Of a stretch of DNA of 64,000 bases, positions 17,271-25,839 are shown in pieces. The position numbers and the translations under genes were made by a program. The stretch is from Bradyrhizobium huanghuaihaiense (GTDB lineage Bacteria; Pseudomonadota; Alphaproteobacteria; Rhizobiales; Xanthobacteraceae): assembly GCF_007830635.1 (NCBI RefSeq), contig NZ_VLLA01000010.1, positions 124,001-188,000 on the forward strand. Reading direction: 5' to 3'. Position 1 is the first letter of the stretch; the number at the start of each line of letters is the position of its first letter. The notes beneath the pieces were generated by a model, which ran no database searches, was not told the origin of the DNA, and saw only the letters and a program-made list of their open reading frames with translations.

Positions 17271-17738
17271 TCAGTTGAGAAGGGAGGGCCAGACGGGCAA
17301 TGGCAGCCCGAGACCGTAGACGAAGACGGCAAGGCACAGCACGATGAGCACCGCCGCGTTGGTCAGCGCGCCGGTCCAGGTGAATTCGGGACTGGCCCTG
17401 CTCGACACCATGATCAGGACGAACAGCGCGCCGACCAGGCCGAGCGGAAACAAGAGGGCACCGAACAGGACCACGGACCCGGTGATCCAGGCGAGGCCCT
17501 TGAGGTCCCATGCGCGCAACACCTGCCGGTCCGCGGCCGGCTTCATCGCACCGAACATCACGGCAAGTCCGATGGCGGCGAGCACGATCGCGAGCAGGCG
17601 CGGGAAATAGCCCGGCCCCATCTTCGCGGCCGTGCCTGCCGGGTATTGCAGCGCCGTCACGAAGAAGAAGATTGCAAAGGCGAGGAACAAGGCGCCGGAG
17701 GCAAAGGCCCTGTGATTGCGGACTGCCAATCCCTTCAT
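17271..17738 (-). CDS. tctB: Tripartite tricarboxylate transporter small permease TctB
   Basis: A 155-residue membrane protein with four predicted helices ('SGALFLAFAIFFFVTAL', 'LLAIVLAAIGLAVMFG', 'WITGSVVLFGALLFPLGLVGA', 'NAAVLIVLCLAVFVYGLG'). 'GTAAKMGPGYFPRLLAIVL' is the TctB signature. Its ATG overlaps the stop of the preceding CMD gene as ATGA, and it precedes tctA by 12 bases. It partners TctA in carboxylate uptake. Confidence 0.92.
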   Translation of the reverse strand: MKGLAVRNHRAFASGALFLAFAIFFFVTALQYPAGTAAKMGPGYFPRLLAIVLAAIGLAVMFGAMKPAADRQVLRAWDLKGLAWITGSVVLFGALLFPLGLVGALFVLIMVSSRASPEFTWTGALTNAAVLIVLCLAVFVYGLGLPLPVWPSLLN

Positions 17739-18526
17739 TCCGGTCCTCCCTCGCCTGCACTGGCCTTAGCGGCGCGCTCCTCGAGGGCTTCCATCAGAAC
17801 CGGCACGCCGATGGCGCAGGCATGCACGCCGAGATGCGCGGCCATCTGGAGAACCTGACGAATCTCCCGCTGCTCAATGCCGAGCCGCAGCGCCCGCCTG
17901 ATCTGGACACGCAGCCCTTGCGGATTGAGCGCGGTGAAGCAGGCGTTCAGCGCGAGTGAGATCAGACATTGCGAGCGTCGGTCGAGGCCGTCGCCTGCGG
18001 ACCGGTCGGCGAGGAGATCCAGCAGGACGGCGAAATAACCGGGATCGCTCCGCAGCCATTGCTCGCAGAAATCCGGCCAGTCCCCGAATTGCGCGACGTA
18101 GGCTTCGCGTAGCGCCAGCTGCTCTTTCGTGAGTTCGAAATAATCGGGCTGGAGGCCGGCGCTCGCCAATTCCTCGGCCAGAATGCCGATACCGACGTTG
18201 CAGCCGTCCAGCCCCTGCATCGTCGCGAGGCGAAACACGTCGATGATCTCCCGCGCCGTGGCGCCCTCCTGAAGCGCGAGGCGAAGGTGCAGCGCGAGGC
18301 CGGGGCGGAACAGATGCGTCGCCGATCCATCGAGCGCGACGTAGATCAGCTCGCACATCTTGCGAGACAGCGGTCCCTTCTCTGCGGCATAGCCGCCGTA
18401 TTTGCCGTAGGCTTCGAGGAACACCGGATCGAGCCGAAGCAGGCCCTCGGTCCAGGGCCGCCAATAGCCGCGCGCCTTGACATAAGCTTCCTTCAGCGCC
18501 TGCTGTTCGGGCGTCAGGTCGGACAT
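17735..18526 (-). CDS. Double-domain carboxymuconolactone-decarboxylase-like protein
   Basis: A 263-residue protein with two AhpD/CMD-like helical repeats, residues about 25-120 ('LSRKMCELIYVALDGS', 'ALQEGATAREIIDVFRLAT') and about 150-250 ('DRRSQCLISLALNACFTAL', 'ALRLGIEQREIRQVLQMAAH'). The CxxC pair of AhpD peroxidases is not present in either half. The family includes gamma-carboxymuconolactone decarboxylase and many unknown enzymes. I chose the ATG at 18526; an in-frame TTG seven codons earlier overlaps the preceding stop. It overlaps tctB as ATGA and is part of the acyl-CoA operon. The reaction is unknown. Confidence 0.85.
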   Translation of the reverse strand: MSDLTPEQQALKEAYVKARGYWRPWTEGLLRLDPVFLEAYGKYGGYAAEKGPLSRKMCELIYVALDGSATHLFRPGLALHLRLALQEGATAREIIDVFRLATMQGLDGCNVGIGILAEELASAGLQPDYFELTKEQLALREAYVAQFGDWPDFCEQWLRSDPGYFAVLLDLLADRSAGDGLDRRSQCLISLALNACFTALNPQGLRVQIRRALRLGIEQREIRQVLQMAAHLGVHACAIGVPVLMEALEERAAKASAGEGGPE

Positions 18527-18539
18527 CGCGATAGCCCCG

Positions 18540-19313
18540 TCAGGCAATGTTGGTCAGGGTGATGCCGCCATCGACGGTGAGCACCTGCGCCGAGATGAAG
18601 CCGGCCTCGTCGCCGGCGAGGAAGCAGATCGCCTTGGCAATGTCGTCGACCGTGCCGAGCCGGCCCAGCGGCGTTCGCGCGACGCGGCGCGCGTCGAGCT
18701 CGGCGTTGCGGTTGCGCATGGTTCCTTCGGTCGGGATCGCCGAGGGCGCGACGGCATTGACACGGACGTTGCGCTCGCCGAGCTCGGCAGCGGCCGCCCG
18801 CGTGATGCCCATGACGCCGGCCTTGATGCCGCTGTAGACGATGCTGTTCTTGGCCGAGATCAGACCGGCGACCGAGGCGACGTTGACGATGGCGCCGCCG
18901 CGCTCCGCATTCATGACCTCCGCGGCGGCCTGGATTCCCCAGATGATCGCCTTGAAGCCGATGTTGAGCATGCGATCGACGGTTTCCGGAGCGATGTCCG
19001 GGACGGATTGATAGCGCACCCACGCGGCGTTGTTGACGAGGATGTCGAAGCGCTTCTGGCTCTCCGCCAATCCCAGAACCGCCTGCCGCATACCCTCGCG
19101 GCTGGCGACGTCCTGCGTGACGGCAACGGCGTTGCCGCCGGCTGCCTTGATCGCCTCCACGGTGCTACCAACGAATTCCGGCTTCAAATCATTGACGCCG
19201 ACGATCGCGCCGCGCGCGGCGAGCTTGAGTGCGGTTGCGCGCCCGATGCCGTTGCCGGCGCCGGTGACGAGTGCGACGCGGCCCGCGAGCGTCTGATCCC
19301 TGGTTTCGGTCAT
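18540..19313 (-). CDS. SDR-family oxidoreductase
   Basis: A 257-residue classical short-chain dehydrogenase. The NAD(P)-binding motif 'TGAGNGIGRATALKLA' is at about 17-32, 'NNAAW' follows, and the catalytic Ser and Tyr-x3-Lys are in 'VASVAGLIS' and 'IVYSGIKAG'. In this operon a 3-hydroxyacyl-CoA or cyclic alcohol dehydrogenase role is likely. It lies 11 bases after the small acyl-CoA dehydrogenase and 13 bases before the CMD-like gene. Confidence 0.92.
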   Translation of the reverse strand: MTETRDQTLAGRVALVTGAGNGIGRATALKLAARGAIVGVNDLKPEFVGSTVEAIKAAGGNAVAVTQDVASREGMRQAVLGLAESQKRFDILVNNAAWVRYQSVPDIAPETVDRMLNIGFKAIIWGIQAAAEVMNAERGGAIVNVASVAGLISAKNSIVYSGIKAGVMGITRAAAAELGERNVRVNAVAPSAIPTEGTMRNRNAELDARRVARTPLGRLGTVDDIAKAICFLAGDEAGFISAQVLTVDGGITLTNIA

Positions 19314-19324
19314 GGCTGTCTCCC

Positions 19325-20353
19325 TTACGCTCCTGCCTCGGCAAACGGAGCGACTTCCGATACGTAACGGCGGCCGAACGTACTGATCAGGCCGCTGGCA
19401 TCACCCTGGACCTGGAGCGTGCGAATGCGACGCAGATGGCGATGCACCGGCACGTCCCACGTGAAGCCCATGCCACCATGGATTTGCAGCGCGCCTTCGC
19501 TGATCGAACTGCCATAGGTCACTGCTGCCAGGAACGCGGCATCGCGCTGCACCGGACCGCCATCCCTTGACAGACTGCGCGTGATCGCGTGACGAATGCT
19601 CTCCAGGCCGAGCTTCTGGCGCGCCAGCGCATGGCGGATGGCCTGGTTGTAGGACAGAGCGTGGCCGAACTGGCGGCGCGTCGAGGCATGCTCCTGCGCG
19701 AGCGCCAGGCACGCCTCGGCCGATCCCAGGATGGCCGCGGCACGCAGCACGTTGGCATCCGAGCTGAGCAGATCCCAGGTGCCGGCCGGCAGGATGGAGC
19801 CGATGGGAACCTCGACCTTCTCCAGCCGCACCACGTGCTCGGGCACGGTGAGATCGAGGCCGGCCGCGTCCTCCACCACGACGCCTTTGGCGTCGGCCGG
19901 GATCAGCGCCGCGGCGCCGCCGCTCATCCGCACCAGGATATGGTCGACCGACGCCGCGCTGGGAGCGCGCGCGAGCGAGCCGTTCAGCAGCAACAACCCG
20001 CCGTCCCGCTCGGCGATGGCCTCGCCCTGCCAGGCGATCGTCGCCAATTTGTCGCCGGACACGATCGCGGCGGCAAGTCGCGTCAGCGATGACTGCAGCA
20101 GCCGGCCGACGAGAATGGTCTCCAGCAGCGGAAAGCCGAGCAGACCCGAGTGAGCGGCGGCGATCACCGGCACCGCGAAACCGAGCGGCAGGGCCAGTCC
20201 CCCGACCTCTTCATCCGCGATGATTCCGAGCAGACCATCACCGGCGAGATTTTGCGCCTGTTCGCGGACGCCCAGACCGGCGCACGCGGTCACAGCGCGT
20301 ACCGCGGTTGCCGCGAACTCGTCGGGCTGAAGTCCTTCGGCCATGCTCATCAT
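19325..20353 (-). CDS. Acyl-CoA dehydrogenase, small subunit type (FadE heteromer-like)
   Basis: A 342-residue protein, about 40 residues shorter than normal acyl-CoA dehydrogenases. The N-terminal substrate-binding half is degenerate: it has 'LLGIIADEEVGGLALPL' but no 'TEP.AGSD' loop. The C-terminal half is conserved ('STRRQFGHALSYNQAIRHALAR', 'LQIHGGMGFTWDVPVHRHLRRI') but has 'LQVQGDAS' where single-subunit enzymes have YEGT. This is the pattern of the small partner in two-subunit FadE enzymes of steroid-type side-chain degradation. Its likely large partner is the gene at 21160-22371. Confidence 0.85.
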   Translation of the reverse strand: MMSMAEGLQPDEFAATAVRAVTACAGLGVREQAQNLAGDGLLGIIADEEVGGLALPLGFAVPVIAAAHSGLLGFPLLETILVGRLLQSSLTRLAAAIVSGDKLATIAWQGEAIAERDGGLLLLNGSLARAPSAASVDHILVRMSGGAAALIPADAKGVVVEDAAGLDLTVPEHVVRLEKVEVPIGSILPAGTWDLLSSDANVLRAAAILGSAEACLALAQEHASTRRQFGHALSYNQAIRHALARQKLGLESIRHAITRSLSRDGGPVQRDAAFLAAVTYGSSISEGALQIHGGMGFTWDVPVHRHLRRIRTLQVQGDASGLISTFGRRYVSEVAPFAEAGA

Positions 20354-20389
20354 CGTCCTCTCTAAAACCCTTGCAACACCAATCGTTCA

Positions 20390-21163
20390 CTAGGCGAGAT
20401 AACCGCCGTCGACCGGCAGGATGACGCCGTTGACATAGGATGCCATCGCCGACGCCAGAAAGATCACCGGCCCGGCGATCTCGTCGGGTTGTCCCACACG
20501 CTTCATCGGCGTGCGCGCCATCAGCCCGGACAGCCGCGCCGGATCGTCACGCGTGATCTCGCTCATCTCGGTCGCGATGATGCCGGGCGCGACAGCGTTG
20601 ACGCGGATGCCATCAGGCGCGAGATCGCGGGCGAGCGCCTGCGTGAACAGCCTCACCGCCCCCTTGGACGGCGAATAGCCGAGCGCACCATTCATGCCGC
20701 CAAAGGCCGCCGCGGAGGCAACATTGATGATGGTCCCGCGCGTCTTGCGCAGCGCGGGGATGAACGCATGAACGACGTTGAAGGTGCCGTTGACGTTGAC
20801 GTCGAAGACCTGGCGCCAGTTCTCGTGGGCGCGCTCGCTGTCGATCGACTCCCGAATGATGATGCCGGCATTGTTGACGATAACGTCGGCGGGGCCGATC
20901 TCCTCGTCGACACGCTTCGCCACGTCACGACAGGCTTGAGCATCCGTCACATCGAGGGAACAGGCGACCGCCTCGGTGCCGCCGTCCCTTATCTCGCGAG
21001 CGGCGGACTCTGCTCGGTCCTGCCGCAGATCGGTCAGGACCACCCTCGCCCCGACAGCGGCGACGCCGAGCGCGATGGCACGTCCGATCCCCTGGCCGGC
21101 CCCCGTCACCACGACGAGACGACCGTGCAGCAGGCCCGCGACCTTGCCCTGGGAGGTCATCAT
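20390..21163 (-). CDS. SDR-family oxidoreductase
   Basis: A 257-residue short-chain dehydrogenase. 'TGAGQGIGRAIALGVAAVGA' binds the cofactor. 'NNAGIIIRESID', 'NVASAAAFGG' and 'GYSPSKGAVRLFTQALA' contain the catalytic Ser and Tyr-x3-Lys, and the C-terminus 'VNGVILPVDGGYLA' is typical. The ATG overlaps the stop of the preceding acyl-CoA dehydrogenase as ATGA. It is a second oxidoreductase of the same operon and not closely similar to the one at 18540-19313, so the two should act on different intermediates. Confidence 0.92.
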   Translation of the reverse strand: MMTSQGKVAGLLHGRLVVVTGAGQGIGRAIALGVAAVGARVVLTDLRQDRAESAAREIRDGGTEAVACSLDVTDAQACRDVAKRVDEEIGPADVIVNNAGIIIRESIDSERAHENWRQVFDVNVNGTFNVVHAFIPALRKTRGTIINVASAAAFGGMNGALGYSPSKGAVRLFTQALARDLAPDGIRVNAVAPGIIATEMSEITRDDPARLSGLMARTPMKRVGQPDEIAGPVIFLASAMASYVNGVILPVDGGYLA

Positions 21164-22371
21164 TTGCCTCGCGACAGCTGGAGAATCCGGTCGGCGATGA
21201 TGCCGAGCTGGATCTCGGTCGTGCCGGCGTAGATCGTCTCGGCGCGGGCCGCGAGATAGATCGCCTCGAACCGTCGCCGGGCCACCTTGATCGCGGGGTT
21301 CTGCGGCAGCGATGCCTGCGACAGCAATTCGATCGCGAGCGCGGCAAAGCGCTGATGCGATTCGCTCCAGTAGAGCTTCGCAAGACTGCCGCGTGCTCCG
21401 ATCTTGTCACCGCTCGCGAGTGCCTCGACGGCGGTCTCGACATGCGCCTTCAGCACCTCGATCTCGACGGCGACCTCGCCGAGCCTGACCGAATAGTGCC
21501 GGTCCGCAACCATCGCCGACAGCGCCGTGTCAGTCTTGCAGGCCGAAATCAGATGGCGCAGCTCGTTCTCGAAGCGCCAGGCGCGATACATGCGGTTGGT
21601 CGCCCGCTCGATCTCCAGCACGCGGATGGCCGCGGCCCAGCCCTCATCGGGCGCGCCGATCGCATCTTGCTGGGCAACCTCGACCTCGTCGAAGAAGACC
21701 TCGCAAAAGCTCTCGCGACCGTCGATCGACTTGATGGTGCGCACGCGCACACCGTTGGCATCGAGCGGCACCGCGAACATGGCAAGGCCGCGATGGCGAT
21801 CCTCCAGCGGTCCGGTGCGGGCGAGCACGAGACAGCGCTGCGAGCGATAGGCGCCGCTGGTCCAGATCTTCTGGCCGTTGATCCGCCAGCCGTCGCCGCT
21901 CTGCGTGGCGCGCGTGCGCAGGCCCGCAAGGTCGGAGCCGGCTTCGGGCTCGGAAAAGCCCTGGCACCAGGTGTTGCGCATCTCGAGGATCGCGGGCAGG
22001 AAACGCCGCTTCTGCTCCTCGGTACCGACCGCTAGGATGATCGGGCCGGCAAGCTCCTTGCCGATCGAGTTGACGCTCTCCGGCATCGCGAGCCGGCCGA
22101 TCTCCTGATTGGCGATGAGATGTTCGCGCAAGGAGCGGCCGTGCCCGCCATAAGCCTGCGGCCAGGTGATGCCGGTGAGGCCGGCGCAATACATCGCCGC
22201 CTCCCAGGCCACCGACTGCTGCAGCGTGGGCGGCGCGAACGCGGCGCTGTCGCTGCGGAAGCTGGCAGGCAGATTGGCATGCAGCCAGCGATGCATCGCA
22301 TCGCGATAGGCTTCGCCCGTCAGGTTCTCACCTGCGACGGATTGCGTCGATACCGCTTCAAGTACACTCAT
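21160..22371 (-). CDS. Acyl-CoA dehydrogenase, large subunit type (FadE heteromer-like)
   Basis: A 403-residue FAD enzyme. It keeps 'GFSEPEAGSDLAGLRTRA' and 'INGQKIWTSGAYRSQ', with C-terminal 'ETIYAGTTEIQLGIIADRIL', in which the usual Glu of YEGT is Ala. The catalytic base could instead be the Glu in 'VLEIERATNR', the position used by isovaleryl-CoA dehydrogenase and steroid FadE enzymes. It is separated from the small-subunit-type gene at 19325 only by an SDR gene, with ATGA coupling. Together they look like a two-subunit dehydrogenase for a bulky or branched acyl-CoA. Confidence 0.88.
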   Translation of the reverse strand: MSVLEAVSTQSVAGENLTGEAYRDAMHRWLHANLPASFRSDSAAFAPPTLQQSVAWEAAMYCAGLTGITWPQAYGGHGRSLREHLIANQEIGRLAMPESVNSIGKELAGPIILAVGTEEQKRRFLPAILEMRNTWCQGFSEPEAGSDLAGLRTRATQSGDGWRINGQKIWTSGAYRSQRCLVLARTGPLEDRHRGLAMFAVPLDANGVRVRTIKSIDGRESFCEVFFDEVEVAQQDAIGAPDEGWAAAIRVLEIERATNRMYRAWRFENELRHLISACKTDTALSAMVADRHYSVRLGEVAVEIEVLKAHVETAVEALASGDKIGARGSLAKLYWSESHQRFAALAIELLSQASLPQNPAIKVARRRFEAIYLAARAETIYAGTTEIQLGIIADRILQLSRGK

Positions 22372-22416
22372 CGCCTGCTTCCCGCTTTCGCCATACGTAC
22401 CGTCACGTCCTGCCGG

Positions 22417-23646
22417 CTATTCGTTCTTCACTGCGACTTTGAGAAGGTCGCAGGCGCTCTCCGAGGCCGGCCGCCACGCATCCTCGGGCGCGATCGTGCC
22501 GGTGATCTCGTAATAATCGTAGGTGTATTTGGATTCCGCCGGTGTCTTGATCCGCGCGACATAGAGCGGACGCATCACCTGGCCGTCGGCCCGGATGCTC
22601 ACGTTCTTCATCTCGAAATCGTTGACCGGCGTGTTCTTCATCTGCCGCATCACGGCATCGCCATCGTCGGAACCGGCCGCGGCCACCGCCTTCAAATAGT
22701 GCGTGATGGCGCTGTAGGTGGCGGACTTGCCCTCGTTGAGCAGCTGACCGCCCGTCGCCTCGGCATAGCGTTTGGCGAAGGCCCGGCTCTCCGGGGTCAT
22801 ATCCCAGTAGAACGGCGTCGTCAGCCGCACGTTCTGGAGGTCCTTGAGACCGATCCCGTGGGTCTGGCTGATCATGAGACCGAGCGGAACGAGCAGCTGC
22901 GACTTGGTCAGTCCGAACTCCTGCGCCTGTTTGATCGTATTGGCGAAATCAGAGCCCGAATTGGCGATCGCAATCGCCTTGGCGCCGCTGGCCTGCGCCG
23001 TCAGCAGGAACGAGGAGAGATCCGACGCATTCAGCGGATGCAGCACCGAGCCGACCACCTTGCCGCCGCCGGCCTTGATGAAATTGGTCGCGTCGGCCTG
23101 CCAGGCCTTGCCGAAGGCGTAATCGACGGTCAGGAAGAACCAGCTGTCAACGCCCTGCGCCAGCAGCGCCTTCACCGTGGCCTTCGGCTGCGCATAGGTG
23201 TCGACCACCCATTGCGTGGTCATCGGCGAGCATTTGTCGTTGGTGAAGAACGAGCCCGCCGTGCCGGCCAGCATGTAGGGCTTCTTGCGGTTCTTCATCA
23301 TCTCCTGCACCGCAAGCGCGATCGAGGAGGCCGAGCAGCCGACAATGGCATCGACACCTTCATTGTCGACCCAGCGCATGGCGATGGCGACGCCGACATC
23401 TGGCTTGTTCTGGTCGTCTGCGATGACGAGCTCGATCTTCTTGCCGCCGACCGTTCCGCCGAAATCGGCGACCGCGAGCTTGGCGGCCGCGACCGAGCCA
23501 AGACCGCAATTGTCGGCATAGGGACCGTTCTGGTCGTTCATGATGCCGATCTTGACGACATCGCCCGAGATGCCCTGTGCGGACAGGGGCACGTGCGCGA
23601 ACAGCAAGGCAATCATGCCGAGCGCCGCAATCGTCAATCTCCTCAT
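22417..23646 (-). CDS. Leu/Ile/Val-type ABC transporter substrate-binding protein without adjacent ABC genes
   Basis: A 409-residue periplasmic protein. It has a signal peptide (residues 1-24, 'LTIAALGMIALLFAHVPLSA') and the Peripla_BP_6 fold: 'VKIGIMNDQNGPYADNCG', 'ELVIADDQNKPDVGVAIAMRW', 'VGCSASSIALAVQEM' and 'YAFGKAWQADATNF'. AGGAGGA precedes the ATG. No LivH, M, G or F genes lie anywhere in this window, so it either uses a distant transporter or acts as a sensor or receptor. It sits inside the acyl-CoA operon, 62 bases after the ADP-forming synthetase and 45 bases before the large acyl-CoA dehydrogenase. Confidence 0.92.
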   Translation of the reverse strand: MRRLTIAALGMIALLFAHVPLSAQGISGDVVKIGIMNDQNGPYADNCGLGSVAAAKLAVADFGGTVGGKKIELVIADDQNKPDVGVAIAMRWVDNEGVDAIVGCSASSIALAVQEMMKNRKKPYMLAGTAGSFFTNDKCSPMTTQWVVDTYAQPKATVKALLAQGVDSWFFLTVDYAFGKAWQADATNFIKAGGGKVVGSVLHPLNASDLSSFLLTAQASGAKAIAIANSGSDFANTIKQAQEFGLTKSQLLVPLGLMISQTHGIGLKDLQNVRLTTPFYWDMTPESRAFAKRYAEATGGQLLNEGKSATYSAITHYLKAVAAAGSDDGDAVMRQMKNTPVNDFEMKNVSIRADGQVMRPLYVARIKTPAESKYTYDYYEITGTIAPEDAWRPASESACDLLKVAVKNE

Positions 23647-23708
23647 TCTATCCTCCTGCTCCTTGCGTTTCCTCTGGGCCTGCTTCTGCGGCCTCTTTGT
23701 CGTTGAGT

Positions 23709-25838
23709 TCAGTGACCTCTGGCCGGCCGCTCTCCATGCGGGATCAGCAGCGCGTCGAGCGCCACGGCGCCCTCGCCCCTGGCGCGGAGCAGCAGCGGGT
23801 TGACGTCGATTTCGGCGATCGTGTCGGCATGCGCGGCGGCAAAGCGCGACAGCGCAGCAACGGCCTGCGCCGCGGCGTCGAGGTCGGCGCGTGGCCGCCC
23901 GCGCGCGCCGTCGAGCACCGCGAATGCCTTGAGCGATTTCAGCATCGCCATGGCCTGCGCCTCGCTGACCGGCGCCATCTGCACGGCGGAGTCCTGCAGG
24001 ATCTCCGCAAAGATGCCGCCGAGACCGACCATCACCACCGGCCCGAACACGGGATCGATGCGGCTGCCGAGGATCAGCTCGGCGACGCCCTTGGCCATCG
24101 GCGCCACGATCACACCGTCGATCACTGCATTGGGCGCCCTGGTGGCGACCCGATCGCGCATCTGGGCATAGGCGCGCCGGACGTCGGCTTCCGAGCCGAG
24201 GCCCACGATCACGCCGCCGACCTCCGTCTTGTGCGGCAGATCGGGCGAGGCGATTTTCAGCACCACGGGAAAACCGATCTCGGTGGCGGCACGCGCCGCC
24301 GCATCCGCATCCTGGACGAGACGCTCGGCCAGCACCGGCACCCCGGCATCGGCCAGCGCGCGCTTGGCGCCAAGCTCGTGGCGAAAAGCGTCGGCAGCAA
24401 GCGGTGCCGCCTGCGCGACCGCCGCAGGCTTGCCCTGCGGACGCTGCGCCGCGGCCCGCAACCGCACCAGCGCGGCGACAGTTGCGCAACATCCGTCGAA
24501 GCTGGCGATAGTCGGGAAGCCCAGCGCATGCAGCTCGGCCAGCGCGTCCTCGGGACCGTCCACGCACAGGACGATCGGACGGCGAGGAAATTGCGCCCGC
24601 ATGTTGCGCAGCGTGTCCATGTAGATGGAGCGCAGGCGCGGCAGGTGCAGCGAGAACGGCAGCGGCAGGATCACCGTGTCCGTGCGCTCGTCCGCGACGA
24701 CGGCAGTCATGATCTTCTCCAGAAGATCAGGACGGCTCGACATCTGCGCGGTGGCGTCGACCGGATTGCGGGCCGAAGCAAAGGGCACCAGCTCCAGAAT
24801 TTGGCGCTGCGTCTCCTCGCCGAGCTCCGGCAAGGTCAGCCCGACCGACTGCGCGGCGTCCGCGAGCAGCACGCCGAAGCCGCCCGACGCCGTGAGGATT
24901 GCGATGCCCGGTCCCTTCGGCAACCGATCCGGCAACAGGATCGATGCGGCGTGACCGAGATCGATCAGCTCGTCGACGCTGCGCACGCGCACCGCGCCGC
25001 AACGGACAAACAGCGCATCGAACACGGCATCCGACCCGGCCATGGCACCGGTGTGCGAGGCCGCTGCGGCCTGACCTGCCTCAGACGTTCCGATCTTCAT
25101 GGCAATGACCGGCTTGCCGGCATCGCGCGCCTCTTCCAGCGCGGAGATCAGGCGGCCGGCATCGCGGCATGCCTCGAGGCAGCACAGGATCACCTTGGTG
25201 GCGGGATCGCGCGCCATCCAGGCGATGCCGTCGGCGATGTCGATGTCGCACTCGTTGCCGGTGGTGATGAAGCGGCTGACGCCGACGCCGCGCTCACTGG
25301 CCAGGCGCATGGTGTAGCTGCCGAGATTGCCGCTCTGCGACACGATGCCGAGCGAACCGGCTGCCGGCATGCCGTGCTCGAGCACGATCGAGAACGTCGC
25401 GATGCTCTTCTCGGCGATGCTGACCGCGCCGAGGCAGTTCGGCCCCAGCAGGCGCATGCCGCTGTTACGCGCAGCAACACGCAGCCGCTCCTGCATGGAG
25501 CGGCCCTGCGCGCCGAGCTCGGCAAAGCCCGACGAGAACACGACGACGCTGCGGACTCCGCGGGCGGCGCACTGCTCCACGGCGTCGCCCGCGCGCTCCG
25601 CATCGACCGCTATGATCGCGAGATCCGGCGCTTCCGGCAGGTCCGCAACGGAGGCGTAGGCCTTGAGCCCCTGCACCGTCGCGGCCTTGGGATTGACCGG
25701 ATAGATGCGGCCCGCATAACCGTGCCGGCGCAGCAGATCGACCGGCCGGCCGCCGATCTTGGTCGCTTCCTGCGAGGCGCCGATGACCGCGATCGATTGC
25801 GGCAACATCAGCGCGTCGAGACCTTCTCCCGGCCGCAT
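23709..25838 (-). CDS. ADP-forming acyl-CoA synthetase (fused alpha and beta domains)
   Basis: A 709-residue fused enzyme that forms acyl-CoA with ATP to ADP and phosphate through a phosphohistidine. The CoA-binding part (about 10-240) has 'MLPQSIAVIGASQEATKIGG' and 'PNCLGAVS'. The succinyl-CoA-ligase-like part holds the phospho-His in 'AAASHTGAMAGSDAVFDALF'. The ATP-grasp domain at the C-terminus starts at 'AKRALADAGVPVL' and includes 'PVVLKIASPDLPHKTEVGGV'. I start at 25838, one base after the upstream stop (TGA-G-ATG). It activates the substrate of this operon or clears a product. Confidence 0.92.
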   Translation of the reverse strand: MRPGEGLDALMLPQSIAVIGASQEATKIGGRPVDLLRRHGYAGRIYPVNPKAATVQGLKAYASVADLPEAPDLAIIAVDAERAGDAVEQCAARGVRSVVVFSSGFAELGAQGRSMQERLRVAARNSGMRLLGPNCLGAVSIAEKSIATFSIVLEHGMPAAGSLGIVSQSGNLGSYTMRLASERGVGVSRFITTGNECDIDIADGIAWMARDPATKVILCCLEACRDAGRLISALEEARDAGKPVIAMKIGTSEAGQAAAASHTGAMAGSDAVFDALFVRCGAVRVRSVDELIDLGHAASILLPDRLPKGPGIAILTASGGFGVLLADAAQSVGLTLPELGEETQRQILELVPFASARNPVDATAQMSSRPDLLEKIMTAVVADERTDTVILPLPFSLHLPRLRSIYMDTLRNMRAQFPRRPIVLCVDGPEDALAELHALGFPTIASFDGCCATVAALVRLRAAAQRPQGKPAAVAQAAPLAADAFRHELGAKRALADAGVPVLAERLVQDADAAARAATEIGFPVVLKIASPDLPHKTEVGGVIVGLGSEADVRRAYAQMRDRVATRAPNAVIDGVIVAPMAKGVAELILGSRIDPVFGPVVMVGLGGIFAEILQDSAVQMAPVSEAQAMAMLKSLKAFAVLDGARGRPRADLDAAAQAVAALSRFAAAHADTIAEIDVNPLLLRARGEGAVALDALLIPHGERPARGH

Positions 25839-25839
25839 C

